Source: an alpha proteobacterium SCGC AAA028-D10 (GTDB lineage Bacteria; Pseudomonadota; Alphaproteobacteria; Pelagibacterales; Pelagibacteraceae). From it: DNA of 64,000 bases. Shown one piece after another: positions 19,949 through 28,493 of the stretch (positions are counted from its first letter, which is position 1; each line of letters opens with the position of its first letter). The stretch is taken from the NCBI GenBank assembly GCA_000510845.1, contig AZOF01000002.1:1-64000 (forward strand), in the 5' to 3' direction. The notes under the pieces are model-generated. The model ran no database searches. It worked only from the letters and a program-made list of their open reading frames with translations, and had not been told where the DNA came from. The translations under genes were made by a program, and so were the position numbers.

Positions 19949-21342
19949 TAAACAGTTTTTGTTAATTTTTGATTAAGATCTTTAACTTCATTTTCAAAGT
20001 TTTTATCTTGAATCATTAACTCTTCTACTTTTTTAATCGCATGAATAACAGTTGTGTGATCTCTTCCAGAAAATCTTCTGCCGATATCAGGCAAAGATTT
20101 TGTAGTCATTTTCTTTGATAAATACATTGCAATTTGTCTTGGTCTTGCAACGGATCTTGATCTTCTTGATGACATAAAATCATGCATCGAAATATTATAA
20201 TAAGAAACTACAGTTTTTTGAATATCTTCTATAGTGATATTGGTCTCAATTTTATTTAAAGAATCTCTTAAAATACTCTTAGCTTCTGCCACAGAGATCT
20301 TTCTGTTATTTATATTTAAATAGGCTGCTATTCTATTAAATGCGCCTATCATCTCTCTAACGCTAAGTTTTAATTCGTTGGCTATAAAATTAATAACCTC
20401 ATCATCAATAGCAATGTTTCTCTCTGAAGCATGGAATTCTTTTAAACATCTTTGTTTTAAAATTTTAACTCTTTGTTCAAAATCTGGACTTTGAATATCG
20501 ACAACTAGACCGCCTGATAATCTCGATTTAATTCTATCTTGTATTCTATCCAGTTCGTTTGGTGGTCTGTCACAAGAAATAACTATTTGTGAACCCGATT
20601 CTATCAATGCATTAAACGTGTGAAAGAATTCTTCTTGAGTTACATCTTTGCCGCTTACAAATTGTATATCGTCTATAATTAAAACTTTTGCACTTCTAAA
20701 AATATCTTTAAATTTTACAACATCATTATTTTTTATAGATCTAACGAATTGATACATGAATCTTTCCGCAGACACATAAATAACTTTATCTATTTTTTTT
20801 AATAACTTATTTCCAATGGCATTTAAAAGGTGAGTTTTTCCTAAACCAACCCCACCATAAATATAAAGTGGATTATATTTATTTAAATTATCAATAATTC
20901 TATTGGCTGCTGTAAAAGCAAGTTCATTGCTTTTTCCAACTATAAAATTATCAAAAACTAATCTTTCATCAATTTTTGAAAGGCCATAACTACCGCTATC
21001 TTGTAGGAAATCTTTCTTTTCAAAGTCAATTACGTTTGATTTGCTGTTGCTTTTTGTTTCAACTCTTTCTGTTATCTGAAACTCTATACGAGTAATATTT
21101 GCATCTTGTTTCTTATATAAATCTAAAATTTTGTCAGCATAATGAGCAACGATCCAATCACGAATAAATCGAGTTTTTACGTTTAGGACTAAAGTATTAA
21201 AATTTATTTTAGTGAAACTAATATTTTGTAACCAACTTGTGAAGACATCTTTGCCGTAAAGTCCTAGCAGAGATTGTTGTAGTGAATCCCATCTCGCTTT
21301 ATCGCTACTAAAATTATCTTTAAGACTTATTTGGTTTGTCAT
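19948..21342 (-). CDS. dnaA: Chromosomal replication initiator DnaA
   Basis: The 464-residue AAA+ initiator binds DnaA boxes at oriC. Domain I includes WDSLQQSLLGLYGKDVFTSWL, and a short linker follows. Domain III has Walker A GGVGLGKTHL (about 158-167), Walker B LIIDDIQF and the arginine-finger region. Domain IV has the signature ARPRQIAMYLSKKM and GRDHTTVIHA. Upstream lie 156 noncoding bases containing a 28-base imperfect palindrome and the presumed rpsT terminator. I found no consensus DnaA boxes there by eye, so autoregulation through TTATCCACA sites is not evident. Confidence 0.98.
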   Translation of the reverse strand: MTNQISLKDNFSSDKARWDSLQQSLLGLYGKDVFTSWLQNISFTKINFNTLVLNVKTRFIRDWIVAHYADKILDLYKKQDANITRIEFQITERVETKSNSKSNVIDFEKKDFLQDSGSYGLSKIDERLVFDNFIVGKSNELAFTAANRIIDNLNKYNPLYIYGGVGLGKTHLLNAIGNKLLKKIDKVIYVSAERFMYQFVRSIKNNDVVKFKDIFRSAKVLIIDDIQFVSGKDVTQEEFFHTFNALIESGSQIVISCDRPPNELDRIQDRIKSRLSGGLVVDIQSPDFEQRVKILKQRCLKEFHASERNIAIDDEVINFIANELKLSVREMIGAFNRIAAYLNINNRKISVAEAKSILRDSLNKIETNITIEDIQKTVVSYYNISMHDFMSSRRSRSVARPRQIAMYLSKKMTTKSLPDIGRRFSGRDHTTVIHAIKKVEELMIQDKNFENEVKDLNQKLTKTV

Positions 21343-21424
21343 TTGAACTTACTTTAAAAAAAGAAGTGTGTTTTATTTTTTTAAATCTGTAAATACAAGA
21401 AAAGAATTTAATTTTTTTAATTTT

Positions 21425-21452
21425 CAACTAGAAAGTTTAAACTTTACAGTTG
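21425..21452. repeat. 28-bp imperfect palindrome upstream of dnaA
   Basis: The core AAAGTTTAAACTTT (21432-21445) is a perfect 14-bp palindrome. Flanking CAACT (21425-21429) and AGTTG (21448-21452) extend the symmetry, with only the two-base steps between core and flanks unmatched. It lies 83-110 bases upstream of the dnaA start. No T tract follows it on either strand, so an operator or protein-binding site is more likely than a terminator. The function is inferred only from position. Confidence 0.55.
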
Positions 21453-21455
21453 CTT

Positions 21456-21488
21456 AAAAAAAATTAATTATCAACTTAAGATTGATAA
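21456..21488 (-). terminator. Probable intrinsic terminator of rpsT
   Basis: Read on the minus strand, TTATCAA (21488-21482) and TTGATAA (21474-21468) form a 7-bp stem around a 7-base loop. After TTAA comes a run of eight T residues (21463-21456). It begins 10 bases past the rpsT stop. The stem is AT-rich, so strength is uncertain. Confidence 0.55.
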
Positions 21489-21498
21489 AATATTTTTT

Positions 21499-21759
21499 TT
21501 ACAACTTAGAGATTTGTTTTGAGATACGAGAAACTTTTCTTGAGACTGTAGTTCTTTTTAAAGAACCTTTTTTAGAAGCTTTCATAACCTGTGATTGAAA
21601 ATTAGAAAATAATTTCAAAGCTTTGGCTTTGTCTTTAGATTTAATTGCTTCTTCGATGATTTTTACTGCAGCTTTGTATTTTCCAATTCTAATTTTATTA
21701 ACTTGAGTTCTTTTTTTTATTTTTTTTACTGCGCGAATAGCAGAGACTGTGTTTGCCAT
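21499..21759 (-). CDS. rpsT: 30S ribosomal protein S20
   Basis: The 86-residue basic, helical protein MANTVSAIRAVKKIKKRTQVN has the usual S20 length and the alphaproteobacterial location between mutM and dnaA. It ends with KGSLKRTTVSRKVSRISKQISKL. A near-consensus promoter lies directly upstream, with its -10 box only 12 bases from the ATG, and no Shine-Dalgarno sequence is visible. The mRNA may therefore be nearly leaderless. A terminator-like hairpin follows the stop codon. Confidence 0.97.
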   Translation of the reverse strand: MANTVSAIRAVKKIKKRTQVNKIRIGKYKAAVKIIEEAIKSKDKAKALKLFSNFQSQVMKASKKGSLKRTTVSRKVSRISKQISKL

Positions 21760-21770
21760 ATTTTTATGGG

Positions 21771-21801
21771 ATTATATATAAGCTGAAGATATTAGGGTCA
21801 A
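21771..21801 (-). promoter_or_regulatory. Sigma-70-type promoter of rpsT
   Basis: On the minus strand, -35 TTGACC (21801-21796) is followed by TATAAT (21776-21771) after 19 bases, or by the overlapping TATATA after 17. Transcription would start about 21764-21766, only 5-8 bases before the rpsT ATG at 21759. This is one of the best consensus promoters seen in the window. The -35 box sits just downstream of the mutM stop. Confidence 0.6.
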
Positions 21802-21805
21802 TTAC

Positions 21806-22669
21806 TTAATTTTGACATTCGTTACAAAAAAAACTTGCTCTGCCTTGAGATACAACCCTTGCTATTAGACCAGAGCATCTTGTCCTAAGACATTTTAAAT
21901 CTTCTCTATCATAAACTTTAAATTCATTTTGGAAGCGACCTTTTTCACCAACTGAAGACTTGAAGTCTTTTATGCTTGAACCACCCAATTTTAGAGCTCT
22001 TTTAAGAACTTTGCCGATAGAGAGATGAAGTCTCCCAATATCAACTAAGCTTAGCTTGGAGGAAATTTTATTAGGCCTTATCTTTGCTAAAAAAAGAATT
22101 TCGTTTGCATAAATATTTCCAATACCAGAAATGAAACGCTGGTCCATTAATAAAGTCTTGATCGTTCTTTGTGTGGCTTTAGTTTTTAATATTAAATAAT
22201 CTTTCTTTAAATCTTTACCGAGTGGCTCTGGTCCTAATTTACTTAAAAATTTATTAACGTCTAATTTAGAGATTTTATCTAATAAAAAAAAACCAAATCT
22301 TCTAGGATCGTTATAAATTACCTTTAAATTATTAGAAAAAAAAAATTCTAAATGATTATGCTTTGAGGAAAATTCATTAGAGTAATAACTGGTCTTTAAA
22401 AAATCTTTAGAATAATTATTTTTAATTAAGAATTTGCCCGACATTCCTAAATGAGCGATCATTACATAATCATTCTTTAGATAAATCAAAATATATTTAG
22501 ATCTTCTTAAAACCTTAATAATCTTTTGCCCGGTTACATTCTTTTTAAAATTTGCAGGAATTTTAAATCTTAAATTAGGATTATTTATTTTTATATTTTT
22601 AATAACTTTATTCTCAATAAATTTTAATAAAGTTCTTCGCGTTACTTCTACTTCTGGTAATTCTGGCAT
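21806..22669 (-). CDS. mutM: Formamidopyrimidine-DNA glycosylase (Fpg)
   Basis: The 287-residue bifunctional glycosylase/AP lyase removes 8-oxoguanine. The N-terminus PELPEVEVTRRTL supplies the catalytic Pro and Glu after Met removal. HLGMSGKF and DPRRFG form the DNA-contact region, SGIGNIYANEILF the helix-two-turn-helix, and KCLRTRCSG with FFCNECQ the C-terminal zinc finger (CX4C and CX2C). It is divergent from ubiE over a 42-base gap and precedes rpsT by 46 bases, the usual alphaproteobacterial arrangement. Confidence 0.97.
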   Translation of the reverse strand: MPELPEVEVTRRTLLKFIENKVIKNIKINNPNLRFKIPANFKKNVTGQKIIKVLRRSKYILIYLKNDYVMIAHLGMSGKFLIKNNYSKDFLKTSYYSNEFSSKHNHLEFFFSNNLKVIYNDPRRFGFFLLDKISKLDVNKFLSKLGPEPLGKDLKKDYLILKTKATQRTIKTLLMDQRFISGIGNIYANEILFLAKIRPNKISSKLSLVDIGRLHLSIGKVLKRALKLGGSSIKDFKSSVGEKGRFQNEFKVYDREDLKCLRTRCSGLIARVVSQGRASFFCNECQN

Positions 22670-22711
22670 TAACTATATGACTATTGATTGCAAATGTTCT
22701 ATATTTAAAGA

Positions 22712-23428
22712 ATGCAAGATACTAATGCAAAACAAAATTCAAAAAAAGACTTTGTAAATAACGTTTTCAATTCTGTTTTTAAAAAATACGATTTGATGAA
22801 TGACATCATGTCATTTGGCGTTCACCGGCTATGGAAAAGTAATTTGATCGACTGGATGCAGCCAAAACTAAATTCAAAATTAATTGATATGGCAGCTGGA
22901 ACCGGCGACATGACAAAACTTTTCATTGAACGTACCAACTTGACTGGTCGGGCAATGATGGTTGATCAAAATATTGAAATGTTAAATGAAGGTAAAAAAA
23001 AACTTGAACATTATAAAAATATTGATTCTTTGTGCGCCAGCGCAGAACAAGTTCCTCTAAAAGATTCTAGTTTTGATTACTACATCATCAGTTTTGGTAT
23101 AAGAAACGTAACCGATATAAAAAAAACACTCAATGAGGCCTATCGATTACTTAAACCAGGTGGAAGATTTATGTGCTTAGAGTTTTCAAAAATTAATAAT
23201 GAAATTATCGACAAGTTTTATTCAATATACTCAAGTTTTATTCCTCACATTGGACAAGCGGTTGCTGGGGATAAAAAGCCTTATGAATATTTGATACAAA
23301 GCATCAAAGATTTTTATAACCAAGACCAATTATTAAATCTTATGAAAGAGGCTAAGTTTATAAACACTGAATATAGAAACCTAACAACTGGAGTTGCGGC
23401 AATCCACTCTGGATGGAAAATACAATAA
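22712..23428 (+). CDS. ubiE: Ubiquinone/menaquinone C-methyltransferase UbiE
   Basis: The 238-residue SAM-dependent methyltransferase acts in ubiquinone synthesis. It shows NDIMSFGVHRLWK (UbiE signature 1), the SAM-binding DMAAGTGDMT, YYIISFGIRNVTD (signature 2) and the C-terminal TTGVAAIHSGWK. It is the first gene of a plus-strand run, with ubiB 6 bases downstream in the same pathway, and is divergent from mutM. Confidence 0.97.
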   Translation: MQDTNAKQNSKKDFVNNVFNSVFKKYDLMNDIMSFGVHRLWKSNLIDWMQPKLNSKLIDMAAGTGDMTKLFIERTNLTGRAMMVDQNIEMLNEGKKKLEHYKNIDSLCASAEQVPLKDSSFDYYIISFGIRNVTDIKKTLNEAYRLLKPGGRFMCLEFSKINNEIIDKFYSIYSSFIPHIGQAVAGDKKPYEYLIQSIKDFYNQDQLLNLMKEAKFINTEYRNLTTGVAAIHSGWKIQ

Positions 23429-23434
23429 CTTAAA

Positions 23435-25003
23435 ATGCTATCTAATTTTTTTACTCTCATTAAAATTGGCAGAGCTTTAGCAAAGTCTAACAGTTTATCT
23501 ATTTTTGAAGAATTTTATAAACCCCCTTTATCAATTAAGGTTTTAATAAAGATTTTTGGCTTTACTACTTTTAATAAAGACTCTGCAAACAAAAGTGCAG
23601 GTGAAAGATTAAAAAATGCTTTCTTAACTTTAGGTCCTGCTTTTATAAAACTGGGACAATTTCTTGCAACTCGCGCTGATATTGTTGGCGAAGAATTTGC
23701 AAAAGAGTTACAGAAACTACAAGATCAAATGCCCTCTTTTGACATTTCTCAATCAAAAGAAGCTTTGCGTAAAGAATTAGGTGAAGAAAAATATCAACAA
23801 ATCACTTATTTAAGTAAACCCATTGCCGCTGCATCCATTGCACAAGTTCATTTTGCTAAAATTATTAATAATGAAAAAAAAGAAATCGATGTTGCTATTA
23901 AAATATTAAGACCCAATATAGAAAAAATTTTTAACAAAGAATTAGATGCTTTAAGATTTTTAGCATCGGTTATTGAATTTAGCGTTAAGAAAAGTCGCAG
24001 ATTAAAATTAGTAAAAATTATAGATCTTCTTAAAGAAATTACCAACATTGAAATGGATCTAAGATATGAAGCGGCCGCGGCAAGTGAACTTAAAAAAAAT
24101 ACAGCTCAAGATGAAGGATTTAAAGTTCCGTCTATATTTTGGGATTTCACTTCACAAAGAGTTTTAACTATTGAAAAAGTAGAAGGAATTTCAATTAAAG
24201 ATATAGATTTACTTATTAAAAATAAAATTGATCTAAAAAAAATATCAAGATTACTAATTCAAAATTTTTTAAGACAAGCTGTGGGCGATGGTTTTTTCCA
24301 TGGTGACATGCATCAGGGGAATCTTTTTGTCGATAAGAATGAAAATATTGTGCCTGTAGATTTTGGAATTATGGGCCGACTGGATATTGCTAATAGAAAG
24401 TATTTAGCTGAGATATTGTATGGTTTCATTAACCGAGACTATGAAAAGGTAGCAAAAGTCCATTTTATTGCAGGTTTAGTGCCAAATACAGAGTCTTTAG
24501 ATCAATTCACTCAAGCTCTAAGAACTATTGGTGAGCCTATTTTTGGTCAATCTTCTAAGAATATTTCTGCTGGTAAGTTACTAGCTAGACTTTTTGAAGT
24601 AACAGAAAAATTTAATATGGTCACTCAACCACAATTATTATTATTACAAAAAACAATGGTCGTAGTTGAAGGAGTTGCAAGATCATTAGATGAAGATGCA
24701 AATATTTGGGAAATTTCAAAACCAGTATTGCAAGGTTGGTTAAACAACGAGATTGGTCCTAAAAATAGAATAGATAAAATATTGAAAACGACAACTGAAC
24801 TTTTAGATAAACTTCCTGAATTACCCGAGATGATTAATCGTGCCAACAAAGCTATGGAACTTTTAAATTCATATGATTTTATGAAAAATCAAAACCAAAA
24901 TAACGAATATGAAATTAAAGAAAAATCTTCAAAATTAAAAAAGACTTATCTAATTATAGGTTTATTAATTATTGTAATTATATTGCTAATAGTATTCAAA
25001 TAG
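23435..25003 (+). CDS. ubiB: Ubiquinone biosynthesis kinase-like protein UbiB
   Basis: This is a 522-residue ABC1/ADCK family atypical kinase-like protein needed for coenzyme Q synthesis. The family-specific KxGQ motif is in FIKLGQFLATRAD (about 70-82). Kinase-like features follow: AAASIAQVHFA, the Lys in VAIKILRP, HGDMHQGNLFV and VDFGIMGRL. A hydrophobic C-terminal segment (about 499-521) is a single membrane anchor. It lies 6 bases after ubiE and 4 bases before coaBC. Confidence 0.96.
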   Translation: MLSNFFTLIKIGRALAKSNSLSIFEEFYKPPLSIKVLIKIFGFTTFNKDSANKSAGERLKNAFLTLGPAFIKLGQFLATRADIVGEEFAKELQKLQDQMPSFDISQSKEALRKELGEEKYQQITYLSKPIAAASIAQVHFAKIINNEKKEIDVAIKILRPNIEKIFNKELDALRFLASVIEFSVKKSRRLKLVKIIDLLKEITNIEMDLRYEAAAASELKKNTAQDEGFKVPSIFWDFTSQRVLTIEKVEGISIKDIDLLIKNKIDLKKISRLLIQNFLRQAVGDGFFHGDMHQGNLFVDKNENIVPVDFGIMGRLDIANRKYLAEILYGFINRDYEKVAKVHFIAGLVPNTESLDQFTQALRTIGEPIFGQSSKNISAGKLLARLFEVTEKFNMVTQPQLLLLQKTMVVVEGVARSLDEDANIWEISKPVLQGWLNNEIGPKNRIDKILKTTTELLDKLPELPEMINRANKAMELLNSYDFMKNQNQNNEYEIKEKSSKLKKTYLIIGLLIIVIILLIVFK

Positions 25004-25007
25004 CGCG

Positions 25008-26231
25008 ATGCTAAATTCAATTGAGAATAAGAAAATTTTAATCGTTATTGGTGGCGGAATAGCTGCTTATAAAGTTCTCGATGTCATTAGAGAACTTAGA
25101 AAGAATAACTGTGAAGTTAAAACTATTCTAACGAATTCTGGAAAAGAATTCGTAACGCCGTTATCGATCTCTGCTCTTTCTAAAAATAAAGTTTTTGAAA
25201 ATCTATTTGATCCAAATAACGAAGGTGAAATGGATCATATCGCGCTATCTAGATGGTGCGACTTGATACTAGTTGCGCCTACAACTGCAAATCTAATGGC
25301 AAATTTTGCACATGGAGAAGCTAAAGATTTTGCAACAACGGTTATTATGGCCTCTAACAAGCCTATTTTCCTCGCTCCAGCAATGAATGTTGAGATGTGG
25401 AATAATCAAGCTACCCAAGAAAATTTTCAAAAACTTATTCAATTTAAATATAAATTTATTGGACCCATTGTTGGTGAAATGGCGTGTGGAGAAGTGGGTG
25501 TTGGCAAAATGTCATCTCCTGAAGAAATGATTCTAACTATAAAAAATTATTTTCTTTCAAAGAATTTATTCAATAATAAAAATTTAAAAGCATTGGTGAC
25601 TGCAGGATCAACTAGAGAATATATTGACCCGGTAAGATTTTTGTCTAATGAGTCTTCTGGAAAACAAGGATTTGAAATTGCAAAGTCATTAAACGATATC
25701 GGCTTTAAAACAAAATTAGTTATTGGTCCAAATTCTCTAAATATTAAAAATGAAGATAATCTTGAAGTGATCAATGTCACAACTGCAAAACAAATGTTTG
25801 AAGCTTGTAAAGATAATTTACCAGTAGATGTTGCCGTTTGCACTGCTGCTGTTTCTGATTTTAAAGTTAAAAATTATAGTGAAGAAAAAATAAAAAAAGA
25901 AGGATTAGAAGATTTTAATTTAGAGCTTGAAAAAAATATCGACATTTTATCTTTCATCTCTAGCCAAAATATAAACAGACCAAGACTCGTGGTTGGTTTT
26001 GCAGCTGAGACTAAAAATATTATTGAAAATGCGCAAAAGAAAATCGAAAATAAACACTGCGATTGGATTTTGGCTAATAATGTGGCTGATAAATCTATTG
26101 GTTTTAATTCAGATTATAATGAGGTTTTTTTAATTTCTAAAAATAAAGAAGTTGAGAAGTTTAACAAAACAACAAAATCAGAAATTGCAAAAAAACTATC
26201 TAATAAAATTCTTCACGCTCTTATTCAGTAA
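25008..26231 (+). CDS. coaBC: Bifunctional phosphopantothenoylcysteine decarboxylase/synthetase
   Basis: The 407-residue fused enzyme performs two steps of coenzyme A synthesis. The N-terminal CoaC flavoprotein half has [32 protein letters not shown] and the active Cys in [13 protein letters not shown]. The C-terminal CoaB half has [18 protein letters not shown], the nucleotide-binding region and VVGFAAET. Both halves appear intact. Its stop overlaps the dut start by one base. The ubiE-ubiB-coaBC-dut order is typical of alphaproteobacteria. Confidence 0.97.
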   Translation: MLNSIENKKILIVIGGGIAAYKVLDVIRELRKNNCEVKTILTNSGKEFVTPLSISALSKNKVFENLFDPNNEGEMDHIALSRWCDLILVAPTTANLMANFAHGEAKDFATTVIMASNKPIFLAPAMNVEMWNNQATQENFQKLIQFKYKFIGPIVGEMACGEVGVGKMSSPEEMILTIKNYFLSKNLFNNKNLKALVTAGSTREYIDPVRFLSNESSGKQGFEIAKSLNDIGFKTKLVIGPNSLNIKNEDNLEVINVTTAKQMFEACKDNLPVDVAVCTAAVSDFKVKNYSEEKIKKEGLEDFNLELEKNIDILSFISSQNINRPRLVVGFAAETKNIIENAQKKIENKHCDWILANNVADKSIGFNSDYNEVFLISKNKEVEKFNKTTKSEIAKKLSNKILHALIQ

Positions 26232-26671
26232 TGGTTAAAATTTTAGTAAAAAAAATAAATTATAAACATAAAGACCTGCCTAAGTATGAAACGGTAGGCT
26301 CATCTGGTTTAGATTTAATTGCTAATATTGATAAAGAAATAATTTTAAAGCCTAATGAGCGAACATTAGTGCCGACGGGTCTATCCGTTGCCATCCCTGA
26401 AAATTACGAAATACAAGTAAGACCAAGGTCAGGACTTGCAGCAAAGAATGGAATTAGCGTTTTAAATACACCAGGAACTGTGGATGCTGACTATCGAGGT
26501 GAAATTAAAGTTATATTAATAAACTTAAGTTTAGAAAATTTTAAAATTGAACCGGGGCAAAGAATTGCACAGATGGTGCTATGCCCTGTTGTAAAAGCTG
26601 AATTAGTTGAGGTTGATACACTTCCTGAATCAGTTCGTGGAAGCGGTGGGTTTGGTTCAACAGGCCGATAA
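26231..26671 (+). CDS. dut: dUTP diphosphatase
   Basis: The 146-residue trimeric dUTPase hydrolyses dUTP to dUMP, keeping uracil out of DNA and feeding thymidylate synthesis. Conserved motifs are in order: SSGLDL (1), [12 protein letters not shown] (2), [14 protein letters not shown] with the catalytic Asp (3), RIAQMV (4) and the C-terminal lid GSGGFGSTG (5). The ATG overlaps the coaBC stop; the moeB-like gene follows after 6 bases. Confidence 0.98.
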   Translation: MVKILVKKINYKHKDLPKYETVGSSGLDLIANIDKEIILKPNERTLVPTGLSVAIPENYEIQVRPRSGLAAKNGISVLNTPGTVDADYRGEIKVILINLSLENFKIEPGQRIAQMVLCPVVKAELVEVDTLPESVRGSGGFGSTGR

Positions 26672-26677
26672 ATATTC

Positions 26678-27430
26678 ATGAAACTTAGCTATGACGATGT
26701 CAAAAGATACATTGCTCATATTAATTTAAAAAAAATCGGCAGCTTTGGTCAAAAGAAAATTGTCGATACAAAAGTTCTCATCATTGGTGTTGGTGGATTA
26801 GGCTCTCCTGTGGCACTCTATCTTGCATCATCTGGAATTAATAATATCGGTATCGTTGATCATGATAAAATAGACATTTCAAATTTACACCGACAAATTT
26901 TATTTAATGAAGAAGATGTTAATAAATTTAAAATAGACATCGTAGAAAAAAGATTAGAAAAAATTAATTCAAAAATAAAAATTAAAAAATTCAAAACTAA
27001 GATCGATAGCGATAATATAAATAAAATTGCAAAAGGATATGATCTCATCGTTGATGGTACCGACAGTTTTAAATCAAAATTATTAATTAGTGATTATTGT
27101 TATAAAAATAAAAAAATCTTGATTTGTGGAGCTATCAGCAAATTCGATGGTCATGTATTTGTTTTTAACTTTAAAAAGAAAAACTCGCCTTGTCTTAGAT
27201 GTTTTATGCCAGAAATTCCAAGTGCCGACATGATGGATTGTCAAAGCGAGGGTGTTTTATCTACGCTTGCTGGAATGGTAGGATCGATTATGGCTAATGA
27301 GGCGATACGTGAAATATTAAATTTTGAAAATTCATTATGTGGAAATATTTTAATTATTAACGCTGAAAATCTTTTGATTAAAAAAATTAAATTAAATAAA
27401 AACAAAAACTGTATTAAGAATATTAAATGA
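26678..27430 (+). CDS. moeB: MoeB/ThiF-family adenylyltransferase
   Basis: This 250-residue E1-like enzyme adenylates the C-terminus of a small sulfur-carrier protein (MoaD or ThiS type). It has the nucleotide loop GVGGLGSPVALYLA (about 37-50), the adenylation Arg in LHRQILF, VDGTDSF and the zinc-ligand pair in SPCLRCFMPE. The second CXXC zinc motif expected near the C-terminus is not intact: only one Cys is visible there (NKNCIKN). Whether it serves molybdopterin or thiamin synthesis cannot be decided, as no partner gene is adjacent. The stop overlaps the next start (ATGA). Confidence 0.82.
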   Translation: MKLSYDDVKRYIAHINLKKIGSFGQKKIVDTKVLIIGVGGLGSPVALYLASSGINNIGIVDHDKIDISNLHRQILFNEEDVNKFKIDIVEKRLEKINSKIKIKKFKTKIDSDNINKIAKGYDLIVDGTDSFKSKLLISDYCYKNKKILICGAISKFDGHVFVFNFKKKNSPCLRCFMPEIPSADMMDCQSEGVLSTLAGMVGSIMANEAIREILNFENSLCGNILIINAENLLIKKIKLNKNKNCIKNIK

Positions 27431-27906
27431 AATTTAAAACATTAATTATTATTTTATCTTTAATTATTTTCACAAGTAGCGATTTATTTGCCCAAAAAAT
27501 TACCACTAAAAAATATCTTAGTATTAGAACTAGTATTGCAAACCTTAGAATTGGACCCTCGTCCGCACATCCAATTGCATTCGTATATGAAAAAAAGAAT
27601 ATGCCGGTTGAAGTGATCGATGAGTTTGAGGTATGGAGAAAAGTTAAAGATTATCAAGGCGACATTGGCTGGCTTCATTTAAGTCAGTTATCTAGAAAAA
27701 GAACTTTATTAACTACTAAAGATGGAATTGTTCTTTTTAAAAATTCTACTCTTTATTCAAAACCTATTATTAAAATTGGAAATTTAGAAGCTGCCGTTAT
27801 TAAAAAATGTATTCCAAATTGGTGCTTGATTGAAATTCAAAATTACAAAGGTTGGATACAAACCGATCATGTTTGGGGCTTGGAAAATAAAGAGATTATC
27901 AATTAA
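27427..27906 (+). CDS. Secreted bacterial SH3-domain protein
   Basis: The 159-residue protein has a signal peptide (MKFKTLIIILSLIIFTSSDLFAQ, with cleavage probably after AQ or nearby). A bacterial SH3-like domain follows (RTSIANLRIGPSS, then VIDEFEVWRKVKD and GDIGWLHLSQLS), and a second, weaker SH3-like half (WCLIEIQNYKGWIQTDHVWG) completes it. Such periplasmic proteins often associate with peptidoglycan. The specific function is not known. It overlaps the moeB-like gene by 4 bases and precedes fabA by 71 bases. Confidence 0.75.
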   Translation: MKFKTLIIILSLIIFTSSDLFAQKITTKKYLSIRTSIANLRIGPSSAHPIAFVYEKKNMPVEVIDEFEVWRKVKDYQGDIGWLHLSQLSRKRTLLTTKDGIVLFKNSTLYSKPIIKIGNLEAAVIKKCIPNWCLIEIQNYKGWIQTDHVWGLENKEIIN

Positions 27907-27908
27907 AT

Positions 27909-27937
27909 TTGTCAAATCCTGGATTAAACTGTAAATT
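27909..27937 (+). promoter_or_regulatory. Candidate promoter of the fabA-fabB-fabI operon
   Basis: TTGTCA (27909-27914) is a 5/6 match to the -35 consensus and is separated by exactly 17 bases from TAAATT (27932-27937), a 4/6 match to the -10. Start would be near 27944, about 34 bases before the fabA ATG. It begins immediately after the preceding gene's stop. Confidence 0.45.
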
Positions 27938-27977
27938 AATATCTAATAATCAATAATTTTAATTCTCTAAAGATTTC

Positions 27978-28484
27978 ATGAAACAAAAAAATCAATACAG
28001 TTACCAAGATCTACTTGATTGCGCTGAAGGGAAAATGTTTGGACCTGGTAATGCAAAATTGCCAGCACCTCCAATGTTAATGTTCGATCGAATTACTTCA
28101 ATCACAGCAGAAGGTGGATTATTTAATAAAGGTGAAATTTTAGCAGAGTTAGATATTAAAGAGAATTTATGGTTTTTCGAATGTCATTTTAAAGGCGATC
28201 CTGTGATGCCTGGATGTTTAGGATTAGATGCGATGTGGCAGCTACTTGGATTTTATCTTGGCTGGTTAGGAAATCCGGGTCATGGTCGAGCACTTGGTGT
28301 GAATGAAGTAAAATTTACAGGTGAAGTTGTAAAACAAGTAAAACTTGTAAAATATGTCATTAATATCAAAAGATTATTAAGAAAAGGCGAAACTTGTGTT
28401 GGTTTGGCTGATGGTTTAGTCTTTGCAGACAATAAAGAAATATACAACGCTAAAAATCTTAAAGTTGGTTTATTTAAAAGCTAA
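27978..28484 (+). CDS. fabA: 3-hydroxydecanoyl-ACP dehydratase/isomerase
   Basis: FabA dehydrates 3-hydroxydecanoyl-ACP and isomerises the product to the cis-3 form, the branch point for unsaturated fatty acids. The 168-residue hot-dog-fold protein has catalytic His70 ([14 protein letters not shown]) and Asp84 (LGLDAMWQL). Its pairing with fabB downstream is the classic anaerobic pathway arrangement. A promoter-like sequence lies in the 71-base gap before it. Confidence 0.98.
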   Translation: MKQKNQYSYQDLLDCAEGKMFGPGNAKLPAPPMLMFDRITSITAEGGLFNKGEILAELDIKENLWFFECHFKGDPVMPGCLGLDAMWQLLGFYLGWLGNPGHGRALGVNEVKFTGEVVKQVKLVKYVINIKRLLRKGETCVGLADGLVFADNKEIYNAKNLKVGLFKS

Positions 28485-28493
28485 GGAGAATTG

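Noticed and set aside
21343-21498. Possible oriC with DnaA boxes in the gap upstream of dnaA.
   Set aside because: No TTATCCACA-like sites were found; TTATCAACT near 21468 is part of a hairpin and a poor match.
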